In this document: piece after piece, positions 62,435 through 64,000 of the stretch
How the letters are laid out: every line of letters starts with the position of its first letter
Numbering within the stretch: the first letter of the stretch is position 1
Assembly (NCBI GenBank): GCA_019359395.1
Contig: JAHHHK010000005.1
Span: 186,001-250,000, forward strand
Origin: Komarekiella atlantica HA4396-MV6
GTDB taxonomy: Bacteria > Cyanobacteriota > Cyanobacteriia > Cyanobacteriales > Nostocaceae
Direction: 5' to 3'
Length of the DNA: 64,000 nt
Notes under the pieces: generated by a model
What the model saw: the letters and a program-made list of their open reading frames with translations, nothing else
What the model was told of the DNA's origin: nothing
Databases searched by the model: none
Translations under genes and position numbers: made by a program

Positions 62435-63403
62435 TCATCTCCACAGCAAATTTATGCCATACAAGTATAAAGGTATACCAATAATGATATTGAAGGGAAA
62501 CGTGAGTGCTAAAGCGCTAGTTACGTACAAACTAGGATTAGCTTCGGGAAGTGTCAATCTCATGGCAGCTGGAACCGCTATATAGGAGGCACTAGCACAC
62601 AAGACTGAAAATAATAGGGCATTTCCCTGCGGCATCCCGATTAGTTTTGCTAAAAATATCCCGATTGTTGCATTTAAAATCGGGATTAAGATAGAAAAAC
62701 CGATCAAAAACGAACCTGTTTTACCAAGATCTTTAATTTTTCCGGCAGCTACCAGTCCCATATCTAACAAAAAGAAGGTTAGGACTCCGTAAAATATTTC
62801 TTGGGTAAAAGGTGCTTCTAACCTCCAGCCTTTCTCGCCTGAGAGCACACCGATGATCAGGCTTCCAACTAAGAGAAAAACAGAACTGTTAAGAAAAGCT
62901 TCTTTGAGAACTTCTGGCCAAGAAAAGTCACCATCTTTATCGATATCAAATATTTTTACTAAAACCAATCCTACAATGATGGCTGGAGATTCCATTAGAG
63001 CTAGAGCTGCTACCATGTAGCCACTAAAACTAATGCCAAGTTCACTGAGAAAAGATCCAGCAGTGATAAAGGTGACTGCGCTGATGGAACCATAGGTTGC
63101 GGCGATCGCTGCCGCATTGTATAAATCAAGTCTGATTCTCAGAATGAAGAATGTGTATATTGGCACGAGAGTAGCCATCATGATGGCTGCAAACAGCGTC
63201 AACACAACTTCTTGGCTAACTCCACTCTTGACAAGTTCAGCACCTCCCTTGAACCCAATAGCAAGTAGAAGATAAAGAGAGAAGAGTTTTGGCAAAGGTT
63301 GAGGAATTTCCAGATCCGACTTTAAAATAACGGCCGACATTCCGAGAAAGAAAAAAAGAATCGGTGGGCTTAGGATGTTAGACATTATTAGGCTTGCATT
63401 CAT
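62435..63403 (-). CDS. sbtA: Sodium-dependent bicarbonate transporter SbtA
   Basis: 322 residues, about 10 membrane helices. High-affinity Na+/HCO3- symporter at the plasma membrane. Conserved segments are the Gly/Lys motif LAIGFKGGAELVKSGVSQ, the repeat-core region IAATYGSISAVTFITAGSFL, and the later half LDMGLVAAGKIKDLGK and SVLCASASYIAVPAAMRLTL. Start at ATG 63403 with AAGGAGAGG eight bases upstream (a GTG two codons earlier is less likely). First gene of sbtA-sbtB-ecaB. It is rather short compared with some SbtA proteins, the N-terminus and the cytoplasmic loop being compact. Confidence 0.95.
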   Translation of the reverse strand: MNASLIMSNILSPPILFFFLGMSAVILKSDLEIPQPLPKLFSLYLLLAIGFKGGAELVKSGVSQEVVLTLFAAIMMATLVPIYTFFILRIRLDLYNAAAIAATYGSISAVTFITAGSFLSELGISFSGYMVAALALMESPAIIVGLVLVKIFDIDKDGDFSWPEVLKEAFLNSSVFLLVGSLIIGVLSGEKGWRLEAPFTQEIFYGVLTFFLLDMGLVAAGKIKDLGKTGSFLIGFSILIPILNATIGIFLAKLIGMPQGNALLFSVLCASASYIAVPAAMRLTLPEANPSLYVTSALALTFPFNIIIGIPLYLYGINLLWR

Positions 63404-63757
63404 CCCCACCTCTCCTTATATTTGCGTAAACAGAAGCAAAAATTTTGATCATTAATAGTCACTATGTGCTAGCTATAAACAGGTATGCTAACTAGTTGAA
63501 CAATCTTATGTCGGCACTCAAATAAGCATTAGTAACTATGCCTTTTGGATGACTATGATGCATAGTTTATCAGAATGAGGAGAGCCTTCATAACTTTTTA
63601 ACTCAGGCTACTTTGCTTGGTGAAGTCAAGGGTCAAGAATATACAGCTCCAGAAATTAAATATACATTATTCAGAACCCTTGTGGAGACGTAGCACTGCT
63701 TGTGGAGTGGAGACGTAGCACTGCTACGTTTCTACATTGATTTTTACCAGATGTCTA
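63404..63757. other. Upstream region of sbtA with partly duplicated GAGACG palindrome
   Basis: About 350 bases between divergent genes. The right half (63682-63738) has two copies of GGAGACGTAGCACTGCT, the second continuing to TACGTTTCTAC. The second copy forms a near-palindrome of the GAGACG family. The left part is AT-rich and should hold the low-CO2 promoter of sbtA; no clear operator is recognised. Confidence 0.5.
63690..63738. repeat. Duplicated GAGACG-family palindrome
   Basis: Two units sharing GGAGACGTAGCACTGCT are separated by a few bases, the second completing to a hairpin GAGACGTAGCA/TGCTACGTTTC. The outer GAGACG is shared with 22919-22947 and 52178-52205. Confidence 0.6.
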
Positions 63758-64000
63758 ATGGTTAAATTAATCGCACCCGAACGAATTCTTGAGACTTCAC
63801 GGCTGTTACTTGAGCCGCTTATTCCAGATCATGCATCGGCTATCTACGAGCAACTGCTAGATCAAAGGCTTTACCAGTTTATTCCACAGTCGCCGCCCAC
63901 ATCGTTACAGACTGTGAAAACTCGATACCTTGCTTTATCCTCAAGGCTTTCGCCAGACGGACAAGAGGGCTGGTTAAACTGGGTAATCCGTTTTCGAGAG
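63758..64000 (+). CDS. GNAT-family acetyltransferase (RimJ/RimL-like), partial
   Basis: The first 81 codons of a gene running out of the window: MVKLIAPERILETSRLLLEP, LIPDHASAIYEQLLDQRLYQ, then FIPQSPPTSLQTVKTRYLAL. The N-terminal LETSRLLLEPLIPDHA is the usual start of N-acetyltransferases acting on ribosomal proteins or other amines. The acetyl-CoA site lies beyond the end, so the family is likely but the function is open. ATG at 63758. Confidence 0.8.
   Translation, partial: MVKLIAPERILETSRLLLEPLIPDHASAIYEQLLDQRLYQFIPQSPPTSLQTVKTRYLALSSRLSPDGQEGWLNWVIRFRE

Noticed and set aside
1-64000. tRNA, CRISPR and insertion sequence search by eye
   Set aside because: No cloverleaf, array or transposase was recognised. 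A tRNAscan-SE, CRISPR and ISfinder run would be decisive; by eye I cannot exclude a missed tRNA.

Overview
The window is chromosomal DNA from a filamentous, heterocyst-type (Nostocales, Nostoc-like) cyanobacterium. Evidence: photosystem genes (psbH, psbN), a beta-carboxysome operon (ccmK-ccmK-ccmL-ccmM-ccmN-ccmO), a CO2-uptake NDH-1 set (ndhF4-ndhD4-cupB), a bicarbonate transporter (sbtA), very frequent HIP1 octamers (GCGATCGC), intergenic heptamer repeats of the STRR type, and the dispersed palindromic repeats typical of Nostoc. No tRNA, rRNA, CRISPR array or intact insertion sequence was recognised by eye. Layout, left to right: (1) 1-4.7 kb holds a LuxR-type response regulator and a minus-strand group of nuclease-like or unknown proteins, including a Uma2 protein with a heptad tail. 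(2) 4.8-10.9 kb has acetyl-CoA synthetase, two TPR proteins, an orphan antitoxin-like gene and two convergent Uma2 genes whose stop codons overlap. (3) 11-15.1 kb is a drug-efflux locus: MarR regulator, HlyD/EmrA fusion protein, a decayed MFS gene and an intact EmrB/QacA-type transporter, with three copies of a candidate MarR operator. (4) 15.2-26.9 kb has a PEP-CTERM protein, a GT39-like glycosyltransferase, a methyltransferase, a lipoprotein, a kinase fused to a formylglycine-generating-enzyme-like domain, and a membrane chemoreceptor-like protein with three tandem cyanobacteriochrome-type GAF domains. (5) 27-33.6 kb is housekeeping: rbp-rpsU, cysQ, a PfkB kinase, rsmI, a second rpsU, pth, tatA, psbH and the divergent 43-residue psbN. 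(6) 33.6-49 kb has a GH38 mannosidase, a PlsC acyltransferase, a lipase-like hydrolase, a vapBC-like pair, mnmE-GNAT-SDR, another Uma2 gene and a MuiA-like protein. (7) 49-63.4 kb is a concentrated inorganic-carbon region. A CmpR/RbcR-type LysR regulator and the ccm operon run leftwards. ndhF4, ndhD4 and cupB run rightwards from the same intergenic region. Tail-to-tail with cupB lies a tight sbtA-sbtB-ecaB operon: bicarbonate transporter, its PII-like partner, and a Tat-exported beta-carbonic anhydrase. The genes in region 7 cover CO2 hydration at the thylakoid NDH-1 complex, HCO3- import at the plasma membrane, recovery of leaked CO2 outside the membrane, and the carboxysome shell and scaffold. 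The window ends inside a GNAT acetyltransferase. The most interesting observations are the clustering of sbtA-sbtB-ecaB with ccm and cupB, repeat DNA read in frame inside three genes (including the Tat signal of the carbonic anhydrase), an internal GTG start in ccmM with four SSUL repeats, the tandem DXCF-type GAF domains, a hairpin sequestering the rbp ribosome site, and the three-copy MarR operator.
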